NCBI GenBank assembly: GCA_039917615.1
Contig: JBDSJD010000016.1
Location: 1 to 64,000 of the forward strand
DNA from: ZC4RG30 sp039917615
GTDB taxonomy: Bacteria > Pseudomonadota > Gammaproteobacteria > Steroidobacterales > Steroidobacteraceae
Direction of reading: 5' to 3'
Length of the DNA: 64,000 nucleotides
The first letter of the stretch is position 1. Every line of letters starts with the position of its first letter. The position numbers and the translations under genes were made by a program. Of the stretch, positions 50,082-58,358 are shown one piece after another. The notes beneath the pieces were generated by a model that ran no database searches, was not told where the DNA came from, and worked only from the letters and a program-made list of their open reading frames with translations.

Positions 50082-50959
50082 TCGCAGCGCTGTCTGCTGC
50101 GGGGCCGATGTTCATCGGCCTCGTCTTCCTGCTCGGGCTGCTGGTCGGCAGCTTCCTGAACGTGGTGATTCACCGCGTGCCGGTCATGCTGGAACGCGCC
50201 TGGCGGCGCGAGGCCCAGGCGCTCGACGGCAAGTCGCCGCCAGCAGAGCCTGTCTACAACCTGATACGCCCGCGCTCAGCCTGCCCTGGCTGCAAGGCCC
50301 CCATCACAGCAACGCAAAACATTCCGCTGTTGAGCTGGCTGCTGCTGAAGGGTCGCTGCGCCGGCTGCAGGCGGCCGATCAGCGCGCGTTACCCAGTGGT
50401 CGAACTGTTCACGGCGCTGTTGTCAGCGATAGTGGCCTGGAAGTTTGGCGCCAGCTGGGCAACCGCCGCCGCGCTCGTGCTCACGTGGTACCTCATCGGA
50501 CTGGCGTTCATCGATATCGACACGCAGCTGCTGCCGGACAACATGACCCTGCCGCTGCTGTGGCTGGGCCTGCTGGCTGCGCTGGCGCTTCCCGTCGTCG
50601 AGGGCGCTCGGCTTCCGGTGGATCTGCATACCGCGGTCATCGGCGCCATCGCCGGTTACCTGAGCCTTTGGTCGGTGTATCAGCTGTTCAAGCTGGTTAC
50701 GGGCAAGGAAGGCATGGGCTATGGGGATTTCAAACTTCTGGCCGCGCTCGGCGCCTGGATGGGTTGGCAGATGCTGCTGCCGATCGTGATCTGCGCGGCC
50801 GGCGTGGGTGCGTTGGTGGGCATTGCCTCCATCGTCCTCGGGCAACGCGCGAAGGGTGTGCCGATGGCATTTGGCCCGTACCTCGCGGCAGCTGGCTGGC
50901 TGATGCTCATGTTTGGCCCGCCGCTGCTCGATTCCTATTATTCGCACTACGGCTACTGA
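50078..50959 (+). CDS. pilD: Prepilin peptidase / N-methyltransferase PilD
   Basis: Cuts the leader from prepilin and methylates the new N-terminus. 293 residues. The zinc-binding CPGC...CAGC pairs (about 68-71 and 93-96) are present, and the two catalytic Asp lie in FIDIDTQLLPDNMTLPLLW and GYGDFKLLAALGAWMG. Eight hydrophobic segments. GTG 50078 is used, coupled to pilC. coaE follows four bases after the stop. Confidence 0.95.
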   Translation: MIAALSAAGPMFIGLVFLLGLLVGSFLNVVIHRVPVMLERAWRREAQALDGKSPPAEPVYNLIRPRSACPGCKAPITATQNIPLLSWLLLKGRCAGCRRPISARYPVVELFTALLSAIVAWKFGASWATAAALVLTWYLIGLAFIDIDTQLLPDNMTLPLLWLGLLAALALPVVEGARLPVDLHTAVIGAIAGYLSLWSVYQLFKLVTGKEGMGYGDFKLLAALGAWMGWQMLLPIVICAAGVGALVGIASIVLGQRAKGVPMAFGPYLAAAGWLMLMFGPPLLDSYYSHYGY

Positions 50960-50963
50960 CAGC

Positions 50964-51593
50964 ATGCCCGCCGTGCCACGCATCGCCCTGACCGGCGGCG
51001 TCGCCAGCGGCAAGAGCACGGCGGCGCAGCTGTTTGCCGCGCTGGGCGCAAAGCTCATCGATACCGACCAGATTGCCCGCGAGGTCGTGACCCCACCCTC
51101 GCCCGTGCTGGACCGCATCGTCGCGCGCTTTGGTGCGGACCTGCTGACACCTGCGGGAACATTGGATCGTGCCCGCCTGCGCAGCATCGTATTCGCCGAC
51201 GCCGCTGCGCGTGCTGACCTTGAAGCCCTGACCCATCCGGCGATCCGGGCCACACTCGCCAGCAAGTGCACGCAGCTGGGTGGCCCGTATCAACTGATTG
51301 CCGTACCGCTACTGCTGGAAACGGCTACCTGGCGCGATTACGACCGCGTGCTGGTGGTGGATGCGGATCCGCAGACACAGCTGCTGCGGCTGATGCAGCG
51401 CGATGGCATCGACGAAAATACCGCACGGAACATGCTCGGCGCGCAGGCAGATCGGGCCGAACGCAACGCCATCGCCGACGACATCATCGCGAACAATGGG
51501 GATATCGCAGCACTTGCCGCGCAGATCGAGACCCTGCATCGTCGCTATCTCAGCCTCCCGGCACGCAACACCGAGGCTGCCAGGTTGCCCTGA
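50964..51593 (+). CDS. coaE: Dephospho-CoA kinase
   Basis: Last step of coenzyme A synthesis. 209 residues with the P-loop LTGGVASGKSTAAQLFAALG (about 8-27), the acceptor region IDTDQIAREVV, and the lid LMQRDGIDENTARNMLGAQA. ATG 50964 is just after pilD; a longer in-frame reading runs into pilD and is rejected. pilD-coaE-zapD-yacG is a conserved gammaproteobacterial order. Confidence 0.95.
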   Translation: MPAVPRIALTGGVASGKSTAAQLFAALGAKLIDTDQIAREVVTPPSPVLDRIVARFGADLLTPAGTLDRARLRSIVFADAAARADLEALTHPAIRATLASKCTQLGGPYQLIAVPLLLETATWRDYDRVLVVDADPQTQLLRLMQRDGIDENTARNMLGAQADRAERNAIADDIIANNGDIAALAAQIETLHRRYLSLPARNTEAARLP

Positions 51594-51628
51594 CATGCCA
51601 AGGCAGGCTTACGCTGGGGCCTTTGTTT

Positions 51629-52456
51629 ATGCACAATGGCGCGATGACCCAGGAAACGGCCGTGGCCGAACGCTCCGACGGCGCTACGACTTCGGTCGCA
51701 CCGCTGATATTCGAACAGCCGCTCAACGAGCGGATGCGCACTTTCCTGCGCCTTGATTACCTGTACAACCAGGCCCTGTACCACAACGAGAAAGCCAGCC
51801 AGTGGGGCAGTCGCGCGGCCGTAGGCAGTCTGATCGACATCCTCGCCATCACCACGCGCAGCGATGTGCGCTCGGAGGTGCTGAAGGAGATCGAGCGGCA
51901 TCTGGTGCAGCTGTCCGAGTTCGAGAACAAGGCGGGAGTGGATGGTGGCCGCCTGCGGGCGCTGATCAACAATCTGGCCAGACTGCGTTCCGCGCTGTCC
52001 GCGGCGGGCGGGTCCTATCTGCAACCGCTGCGCGACTCGGAGTTCCTGGCGGCGATCAAGCATCGCAGCGCCATCCCCGGCGGCACCTGCGAATTCGATC
52101 TGCCGGATTATTTTTTCTGGTTGAACCAGGATGCGGGCAGCCGCGCGCAGGCCTTCAACGAGTGGCTGGCACTGCTGCGGCCGCTGTGCGACGCAGTGGC
52201 CGAAGTGCTATGGCTCACCCGCCAGAACGGGCGCAGTCGCAAGGAAATTGCCGTGGCGGGTACGTTTGCCATCAATTTCGATCGCGATACGTCACTGCAG
52301 CTGATGCGCATCTGCCTGCCTGCCGACGCCGGCATCTATCCGGAAATCAGTGGCAGCCATCACCGCTGCAGCGTGCGCTTCCTGCGCTGGAACGGCCTGG
52401 CTTCACGTCCCTCGCAGGCCGAGGGCGACCTCCCGTTCCAGCTCATCACCTGCTGA
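51629..52456 (+). CDS. zapD: Cell division protein ZapD
   Basis: Cross-links FtsZ filaments at the division ring (DUF1342/YacF). About 275 residues. FEQPLNERMRTFLRLDYLYN near the start, ALINNLARLRSALSAAGGSY and SAIPGGTCEFDLPDYFFWL are characteristic. ATG 51629 and ATG 51644 are both possible starts, neither with a clear ribosome-binding site. Its partner FtsZ is encoded in this window at about 61-62 kb. Confidence 0.92.
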   Translation: MHNGAMTQETAVAERSDGATTSVAPLIFEQPLNERMRTFLRLDYLYNQALYHNEKASQWGSRAAVGSLIDILAITTRSDVRSEVLKEIERHLVQLSEFENKAGVDGGRLRALINNLARLRSALSAAGGSYLQPLRDSEFLAAIKHRSAIPGGTCEFDLPDYFFWLNQDAGSRAQAFNEWLALLRPLCDAVAEVLWLTRQNGRSRKEIAVAGTFAINFDRDTSLQLMRICLPADAGIYPEISGSHHRCSVRFLRWNGLASRPSQAEGDLPFQLITC

Positions 52457-52457
52457 A

Positions 52458-52640
52458 ATGTCTGCACCGCGCGTGCGCTGTCCCACCTGCCATCGCGAAC
52501 TTGCGTGGAACGAAAATTTTCCCTGGCGACCTTTCTGCAGCGAGCGCTGCAAGATGGTGGACCTTGGCGCGTGGTTTGCCGAAGAGCGCGCCATCGGCGG
52601 CGAATCCGCGGACACCCTTAAGGATGACGACGCGGACTGA
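52458..52640 (+). CDS. yacG: YacG zinc-binding protein (DNA gyrase inhibitor)
   Basis: 60 residues. The four-Cys zinc finger is complete: VRCPTCHRELAW and FCSERCKMVDLGAWFAEERA. E. coli YacG binds GyrB and inhibits gyrase. ATG 52458 overlaps the zapD stop (TGAAATG region, one base apart). End of the pilD-coaE-zapD-yacG run. Confidence 0.93.
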   Translation: MSAPRVRCPTCHRELAWNENFPWRPFCSERCKMVDLGAWFAEERAIGGESADTLKDDDAD

Positions 52641-52682
52641 GTTGCCGTCTCCCCCGTCTTGCGGCGGATCAGGTCCGACGCT

Positions 52683-53060
52683 CTAGAGCTTGATGCGCCC
52701 GCCAACGCCGAGCCCGGCGCCTGCCTCCGGCACCACGATGCGCGACGAAGACTCACGACGCATCTGCTGCGCTTCCTCGATGGCGTCATTGAGCGCCTCA
52801 TGCACCGCAGCTGGAAACTTTGCGATCGCATCTTCCAGGCTTGCCGCCTCCATCTCAAAGCCCAGCGGCAGAACGCCCCCTGGCGTCAGCAGCTGGGTCT
52901 GGCCGCTGTAGAGCACGGCCCGCGATGGATCCGCCTCGCCATTGGCGAGGATCGGAAGCAGACGGCGGATCGTGCCGGCGGCGCGGTCGGTAAAAACTTC
53001 TTCCCGGTAGAGATTGGCGAGGTCGAAGCGGATATCCGGCAATTGGGGTTCGGTACTCAT
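52683..53060 (-). CDS. Conserved hypothetical cytoplasmic protein
   Basis: 125 residues with no membrane segment and no motif I can assign. LPDIRFDLANLYREEVFTDR then GTIRRLLPILANGEADPSR and the long helix DAIAKFPAAVHEALNDAIEE with QMRRESSSRIVVPE look like a soluble alpha/beta protein. The C-terminus is Gly-rich. It lies 16 bases after mutT on the same strand, hence possibly co-transcribed with secA-mutT. Function unknown. Confidence 0.72.
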   Translation of the reverse strand: MSTEPQLPDIRFDLANLYREEVFTDRAAGTIRRLLPILANGEADPSRAVLYSGQTQLLTPGGVLPLGFEMEAASLEDAIAKFPAAVHEALNDAIEEAQQMRRESSSRIVVPEAGAGLGVGGRIKL

Positions 53061-53076
53061 GCGGCTAGTTTACCCT

Positions 53077-53490
53077 TCATTCGAGCGCCCTGAGCAGGGG
53101 GGCGATCATGGGCAGATCGGCCTCCAGCAGATCGCATTCTGACAGCTCGGCAGGGCTTACCCATCGCAGTGCCTGGCCGTCGAGTCCAAGCGGTTCGCCG
53201 GCAAACGCAGGCACGACCCACAGCGCGATCTCCACGCTGCGGTCGGGATAGCTGTGGGTGAACACATCCACCGGAATGGCCTTGAGCACCGAGATGCCCA
53301 ACTCCTCGCGCAATTCACGATGTACGGCTGCCTCATCGGCCTCTGCCGGCTCGACCTTGCCGCCCGGGAATTCCCAGCGTCCCGCCTGCCAGCTGCCTGG
53401 CGGCCGCTGCGCGATCAGGACTTGCGCTGACCCGCCCGCAGCAATGCGGGTCAGCGCAGCGGCGACTACGCGGACAGTCGCCCGTGACAC
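53077..53490 (-). CDS. mutT: MutT-like Nudix hydrolase (8-oxo-dGTP diphosphatase)
   Basis: Removes oxidised dGTP from the nucleotide pool. About 137 residues with the Nudix box GGKVEPAEADEAAVHREL then REELGI, and QRPPGSWQAGRWEFPGGK before it. GTG 53490 is chosen (MSRATVRVVAAALTRI); it overlaps the end of secA by 25 bases. secA-mutT is a common order in gammaproteobacteria. Confidence 0.9.
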   Translation of the reverse strand: MSRATVRVVAAALTRIAAGGSAQVLIAQRPPGSWQAGRWEFPGGKVEPAEADEAAVHRELREELGISVLKAIPVDVFTHSYPDRSVEIALWVVPAFAGEPLGLDGQALRWVSPAELSECDLLEADLPMIAPLLRALE

Positions 53491-56237
53491 TGTTTGTACT
53501 TGCGACCGGAGCCGCAGGGGCAAGGATCGTTGCGCCCGATCTTGCGATCGCCGCGCACGAACGGCATCTGCGGCAGCGCACCGCCACTCTGTTCTGATCG
53601 CATGTCGAACGGCGCGCCTGCCATCTGTTCTTCCGCGTCGGCCGGCTGCTCCTGCAGCGCCGATGCCTCCGCATGCTGCGCCTGCAGCGCGCGCATGAGC
53701 CGCTCACGGTGTTCGGCTTCCTCGCGCTCCACCTCGGCGGGATCGCGCAACTGGGCGCGGGCAAGCACGGATGCCACATCGTGCTTCACGCGATCGAGCA
53801 TGTTGCTGAACAGTCCGAAGGCCTCGCGCTTGAACTCGTAGCGGTAATCCTTCTGCGCGTAACCGCGCAGATGGATGCCCTGCCGCAGGTAATCCATGGC
53901 GGCCAGGTGCTCGCGCCAGTGCTGATCGAGCGTCTGCAACAGAATCTGCCGCTCGAGCTGCCGCATCACCGGCGCACCGTAAAGCGCTTCCTTGTCTGCA
54001 TACTGCGCATGGACTGCAGCAATGACGCGCTCGCGGAATACGGTTTCCTCGAGCTCCTGGTTGTCGGCGATCCACGGCTTGGCGTCGACGGCGGTGTTGA
54101 AATCGCGCTGTACCGCTTCGGCCAGTCCGTCCAGATCCCAGTCCGTGGGCGACGCCTGCGGCGGCACGAACTGTCCGATCAATGCGTTGACAGCGTCGTC
54201 GCGCATCCCTGCCACAGCTTCGGAAAGGTCGGTGGCACCCATGATGCCGGTGCGCTGCTGGTAGACAACCTTGCGCTGGTCGTTGGCCACGTCGTCGAAC
54301 ATCAGGAGCTGCTTGCGGATGTCGAAGTTGTGCGCCTCCACCTTGCGCTGTGCCTTCTCGATCTGGCGCGTCAGCATGCCGGACTCGATGACCTCGCCTT
54401 CCTTCATGCCGGCAAACTGCAGCAGTTTCTTGGTGCGATTCGGATCGCCGAAGATGCGCATCAGCGTATCTTCCATCGACAGGTAGAACCGCGACGAACC
54501 CGGATCGCCCTGGCGGCCGGAACGACCACGCAGCTGGTTGTCGATGCGGCGCGACTCGTGACGCTCCGTGCCCACGATGTGCAGACCGCCAGCCGCCACG
54601 ACTTCGTCGTGGCGCTGCTGCCAGGCCGCGCGCAGCGCTTCGCGGCGCGCGTCGTCCACCATTTCTCCGGAGGACGTAAGCGCTGCGATCTCGGCATCAA
54701 AGTTGCCGCCAAGCTGGATGTCGGTGCCGCGACCAGCCATGTTGGTGGCAATGGTCACGGCGCCGGGCTGACCGGCCTGCGCCACGATATGGGCCTCGCG
54801 CTCGTGCTGCTTCGCATTCAGCACTTCGTGCGCAACGCCTTCCTGCTTCAGCATGCCGGCAAGCAGCTCGGAACTTTCGATGGAGGTGGTGCCGACCAGC
54901 ACGGGTTGGCGGCGCGTGGCGCAGTCGCGCAGGTCTTCGATGATCGCCTTGTATTTGTCCTGCTGCGTCAGATGCACCAGATCCGGCATGTCCTTGCGGA
55001 TCATCGGCCGGTGCGTGGGAATGACCACCACCTCCAGGCCGTAGATCTGCAGGAACTCCGGCGCTTCGGTGTCGGCGGTGCCGGTCATGCCCGAAAGCTT
55101 TTTGTACAGGCGGAAATAGTTCTGGAAGGTGATCGAGGCAACCGTCTGGTTCTCCTCGCGCACATGCACGCCTTCCTTTGCTTCCACGGCCTGGTGCAGG
55201 CCGTCAGACCAGCGGCGGCCGGGCATGGTGCGACCAGTGAATTCATCGACGATGATCACTTCGCCATTGCGCACAATGTATTCCACATCGCGCTTGTAGA
55301 TGGCATGGGCGCGCAGCGCCGCGTTCAGGTGATGCATCAGGCGGATGTTCGCCGCGTCGTAGAGGCTTTCTCCCTCGCGCAGCAGACCATGCTCTGACAT
55401 CAACTGCTCGACTCGTTCATGGCCAGCTTCGGTGATATGCACCTGCTTGGCCTTTTCGTCGACCGAGTAATCGCCGGGACCGTCCTCTTCCTTCTGGCGG
55501 GACAGCTGCGGCACCAGCTTGTTGATGCCGAGATAAAGGTCGGTGTTCTCGTCGGCGGGCCCCGAAATGATTAGCGGCGTGCGCGCCTCGTCGATGAGGA
55601 TGGAGTCCACTTCATCGACGATCGCGAAGGCCAGGCCGCGCTGCACGCGATCTTCCAGGCGATAGGCCAGGTTGTCGCGCAGGTAATCGAAGCCGAATTC
55701 GTTGTTGGTTCCATAGGTGATGTCGCAGGCATACGCCGCGCGTTTTTCCGCGGAGCTCTGCGCATTGCGGATCACGCCGACCGTCAGCCCCAGGAACCGG
55801 AACACGGGCGCCATCCAGTCCGAGTCGCGCTGCGCCAGATATTCATTGACCGTAACCACGTGCACGCCCTCGCCCGGCAGTGCGTTCAGGTAGGCAGGCA
55901 GTGTGGCGACCAGCGTCTTGCCCTCGCCGGTGCGCATCTCGGCGATGCGGCCCTCGTGCAGCGTCATGCCACCGATCAGCTGCACGTCGAAGTGCCGCAT
56001 TTTCAGCGTGCGCCGGGCCGCTTCGCGTACCACGGCGAAGGCCTCTGGCAGCAGCGAATCCAGAGCTGCCCCCGCGGCCAGCCGTTGCCGGAACTCTGCG
56101 GTCTTCGCACCAAGCGCCTCGTCCGACAGCGCCTCCAGTGCCGACTCGAACTTGCCTGCCTGCACGGCCAGGCTGCTATAGCCGCGCACAATGCGTTCAT
56201 TGCGGCTGCCGAATACACGCGTCAGAAACTGGAGCAC
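53466..56237 (-). CDS. secA: Preprotein translocase ATPase SecA
   Basis: Motor of Sec-dependent export at the inner membrane. 923 residues, full length. MRTGEGKTLVATLPAYLNAL is Walker A (about 101-120); AIVDEVDSILIDEARTPLII is Walker B; the preprotein cross-linking domain, GTTSIESSELLAGMLK and MAGRGTDIQLGGNF follow. The C-terminus has the SecB/zinc site DPCPCGSGRKYKQCHGRLSA. A Gln/Ala-rich linker lies just before it. Confidence 0.97.
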   Translation of the reverse strand: MLQFLTRVFGSRNERIVRGYSSLAVQAGKFESALEALSDEALGAKTAEFRQRLAAGAALDSLLPEAFAVVREAARRTLKMRHFDVQLIGGMTLHEGRIAEMRTGEGKTLVATLPAYLNALPGEGVHVVTVNEYLAQRDSDWMAPVFRFLGLTVGVIRNAQSSAEKRAAYACDITYGTNNEFGFDYLRDNLAYRLEDRVQRGLAFAIVDEVDSILIDEARTPLIISGPADENTDLYLGINKLVPQLSRQKEEDGPGDYSVDEKAKQVHITEAGHERVEQLMSEHGLLREGESLYDAANIRLMHHLNAALRAHAIYKRDVEYIVRNGEVIIVDEFTGRTMPGRRWSDGLHQAVEAKEGVHVREENQTVASITFQNYFRLYKKLSGMTGTADTEAPEFLQIYGLEVVVIPTHRPMIRKDMPDLVHLTQQDKYKAIIEDLRDCATRRQPVLVGTTSIESSELLAGMLKQEGVAHEVLNAKQHEREAHIVAQAGQPGAVTIATNMAGRGTDIQLGGNFDAEIAALTSSGEMVDDARREALRAAWQQRHDEVVAAGGLHIVGTERHESRRIDNQLRGRSGRQGDPGSSRFYLSMEDTLMRIFGDPNRTKKLLQFAGMKEGEVIESGMLTRQIEKAQRKVEAHNFDIRKQLLMFDDVANDQRKVVYQQRTGIMGATDLSEAVAGMRDDAVNALIGQFVPPQASPTDWDLDGLAEAVQRDFNTAVDAKPWIADNQELEETVFRERVIAAVHAQYADKEALYGAPVMRQLERQILLQTLDQHWREHLAAMDYLRQGIHLRGYAQKDYRYEFKREAFGLFSNMLDRVKHDVASVLARAQLRDPAEVEREEAEHRERLMRALQAQHAEASALQEQPADAEEQMAGAPFDMRSEQSGGALPQMPFVRGDRKIGRNDPCPCGSGRKYKQCHGRLSA

Positions 56238-56393
56238 AGGACCCTTGAACCTCGAGGTAAGCGATAACCGAAGCAGATTTGCGGCAAAGGGCGCTGTTTC
56301 AAGCCCCTGGGCCGATCAAACGGACCATTTTACGATAGTTGGGCCATGGCTGGCATGGCAGCGTTGCAGCCGCCCGGTGCGGGCCGATCCCGC

Positions 56394-57275
56394 TCAGGGG
56401 CCGATGAATGCCAGGGGGTTGAGATTCTGGCCGTTGCGCAGCACTTCGAAGTGCACATGCGGACCGGTGGAGCGGCCGGTCGAGCCCATCATCGCTATGG
56501 CTGTGCCGCGGTTCACCGTATCGCCCGCATTCACCAGCAGACGCTGATTGTGACCATAGCGGGTCACGTAACCATCGCCGTGATTGATCTCGACCAGGTT
56601 GCCATAGCCGCTGACGGCCTCGGCGCGCGTTACGACGCCAGCGGCAACCGACACGACCTTGGAGCCGCGTAGCCCGGCGAAGTCCAGGCCGCGGTGCACG
56701 GCATCGCTGCCGTCAAATGGATCCTGTCGCCCACCGTAATAGGAAGAGATATATCCCTCCAGCACCGGGCGACCTTCCGGGCGGACAGCCTCGGTCAGGC
56801 TCCGTGAAAGAATCACGTTTTCCAGCGCCGCCAGCTGCCCGTCGCGGGTTTCCAGTTTGCGCTGCATGTCATTGAGCAGAAGGTTGAGGTCGGGCACCTG
56901 CGGGCTGGCGCCACTGTCCCCTTCTTCGGGGCCACCGACAGCGGGCGGGTCATCGAAATTGAGTTCGCGATTGTTGATATTTGCCATCTGGGTCAGGCGT
57001 TTGCCCAGTGCGTCGAGCCGGATGACATGGGCATTGAGCTCGCCAACGCGGATGGACATGGCATCCACGCGATCCTGCACATTCCGGCGGAGGGAACTGA
57101 TCTCGGCCAGCTGCGCACGACTGCCTAATCCCCTGGCGCCGAGCTTCATTCCCAATGCAAAGACGGACCCAAGCAGAACCAGCACCAGCGCGCCGGCCAG
57201 GCCCAGCGTAAGCGGGTGGGTCAGGTGCAGGTTTCTGGCCTGCCCCCAGCGACGGGAGAAAAAGATCAGGTTCAT
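56394..57275 (-). CDS. M23 family peptidoglycan endopeptidase, membrane-anchored
   Basis: 293 residues. A transmembrane helix near 24-43 (LGLAGALVLVLLGSVFALGM) is followed by a helical linker and an LytM domain. The zinc ligands are visible in VHRGLDFAG and GPHVHFEVLRNG. It may cut cross-links during growth or regulate amidases. Between secA and dciA, as is usual in this region of gammaproteobacterial genomes. It diverges from dciA with 31 bases between the starts. Confidence 0.92.
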   Translation of the reverse strand: MNLIFFSRRWGQARNLHLTHPLTLGLAGALVLVLLGSVFALGMKLGARGLGSRAQLAEISSLRRNVQDRVDAMSIRVGELNAHVIRLDALGKRLTQMANINNRELNFDDPPAVGGPEEGDSGASPQVPDLNLLLNDMQRKLETRDGQLAALENVILSRSLTEAVRPEGRPVLEGYISSYYGGRQDPFDGSDAVHRGLDFAGLRGSKVVSVAAGVVTRAEAVSGYGNLVEINHGDGYVTRYGHNQRLLVNAGDTVNRGTAIAMMGSTGRSTGPHVHFEVLRNGQNLNPLAFIGP

Positions 57276-57306
57276 TTAGGCTTGGGTAGGAGAAGTCTTA
57301 CCGACT

Positions 57307-57654
57307 ATGCCCAAGAAGCCCCGCCGACACAACCGGCCCGACCGCGACCCGCGCACAGTTCAGAGCGCAGCGTCATTGTTGCGTCGCATCAGCCAGAAAG
57401 CCGGCGGCGCCCTGCCTGCGGCGCAAACCACATTGGCCGGCACTTCACTTATTGAAACCCTGCGGGCATTGCTGCCGGAGGAATTGCGGCAGCATCTGCT
57501 GGAGGTGCTGGAGAAACCCGGTGAAGTGGTGCTTTTCACGGACTCCGCCGTATGGGCTGGAAGGCTGAAATTGGCGGCGGGGGAATTGTCCGGGTTTGCA
57601 TCCGGACGGCGACAGGTGGTGCGGGTGATGCCCCGCGGGGGCTACCGAAAGTAG
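57307..57654 (+). CDS. dciA: DciA-family (DUF721) replicative helicase loader
   Basis: 115 residues of the DciA/DUF721 family, which delivers DnaB helicase at origins in bacteria lacking DnaC. LIETLRALLPEELRQHLLEV and the beta-rich PGEVVLFTDSAVWAGRLKLA are characteristic, with a basic N-terminus (MPKKPRRHNRPDRDPR). It lies close to lpxC-ftsZ, the usual neighbourhood, but a phd/vapC pair and an esterase gene have come between. Confidence 0.85.
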   Translation: MPKKPRRHNRPDRDPRTVQSAASLLRRISQKAGGALPAAQTTLAGTSLIETLRALLPEELRQHLLEVLEKPGEVVLFTDSAVWAGRLKLAAGELSGFASGRRQVVRVMPRGGYRK

Positions 57655-57679
57655 CTTTCTGCTCAAGTGGATATTTCAG

Positions 57680-57696
57680 ATGACCAGTCATATTAT
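57680..57696 (+). promoter_or_regulatory. phd/vapC promoter and dyad
   Basis: ATGAC-CA-GTCAT (57680-57691) is a short dyad that abuts TATTAT (57691-57696), a near-consensus -10. Transcription would begin close to the ATG at 57703, with no room for a ribosome-binding site. Binding by the Phd-like antitoxin is inferred. Confidence 0.5.
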
Positions 57697-57702
57697 GTGT
57701 CC

Positions 57703-57921
57703 ATGAAACAGATTGCCGCCGCCAAATTCAAGGAGCAGTGCCTCGCGCTGCTCGATAGCACCGATCCGGACGGCATCGTCATCACCAAGCGTGGCAAGCC
57801 GGTAGCGCAGTTGCTGCCAATCCAGGGCAGCTCCGCAGCGCTGATCGGCGCCCTGCGCGACAAGATCACCATTCACGGCGACATCCTCTCCACGCACGTG
57901 AAGTGGAATGCTCAATCTTGA
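57703..57921 (+). CDS. Phd/YefM-family antitoxin
   Basis: 72 residues. MKQIAAAKFKEQCLALLDST then GIVITKRGKPVAQLLPI is the Phd/YefM DNA-binding fold; the C-terminal part ending ILSTHVKWNAQS would cover the toxin. ATG 57703 is preferred over GTG 57667, because the extra residues do not fit the family. It overlaps the following PIN gene by 14 bases. Complete TA pair. Confidence 0.85.
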   Translation: MKQIAAAKFKEQCLALLDSTDPDGIVITKRGKPVAQLLPIQGSSAALIGALRDKITIHGDILSTHVKWNAQS

Positions 57922-58267
57922 TACGCACATTCTGCTGCACGCGGTCGCCGGCGAGCTGACGGCACGCGAGGCGAAGCGGCTGGCAGCTGAGCCCTGGGGC
58001 ATCAGCGCCATCGTACTGTGGGAGATCGCCAAGCTCGCGCAACTGAAACGCATCACCGTGGACCTGACGGACCCTGCGGTAACGCGAGTGCTGTCGGCAG
58101 TCCATGTCTGGCCGATCACCGTCGACATCGCCCGTGTCAGCACTGCGCTTGACGTGCGGGTCGACCCGGCCGACGAACTGATTGCGGCGACCAGCATCGT
58201 GCAGCGCATTGCGCTGGTGACCAGGGACAAGAAGCTGCGCGGTTCCAGGCTGATTCCGTTGGCATAG
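57908..58267 (+). CDS. VapC-like PIN-domain toxin
   Basis: 119-residue ribonuclease toxin. The acidic active site is intact: LNLDTHILLHAV (first Asp), SAIVLWEIAKLAQL (Glu), DPADELIAATS (second Asp) and LVTRDKKLRGS (last Asp). Targets of the family are tRNA or rRNA. Translation is coupled to the Phd-like antitoxin by overlap. It sits between dciA and the esterase gene, inside an otherwise conserved block. Confidence 0.88.
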   Translation: MLNLDTHILLHAVAGELTAREAKRLAAEPWGISAIVLWEIAKLAQLKRITVDLTDPAVTRVLSAVHVWPITVDIARVSTALDVRVDPADELIAATSIVQRIALVTRDKKLRGSRLIPLA

Positions 58268-58358
58268 GCACAGCGGAACCGCCGGCTGGCAACGCGGCGC
58301 ACTTCTGTGTTCAGATCATCAGGCGAATCGTCACACCCGCGACTCCAAGGACACTGAC

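Noticed and set aside
53673..55397. 574-codon plus-strand frame opposite secA
   Set aside because: Antisense shadow of secA.
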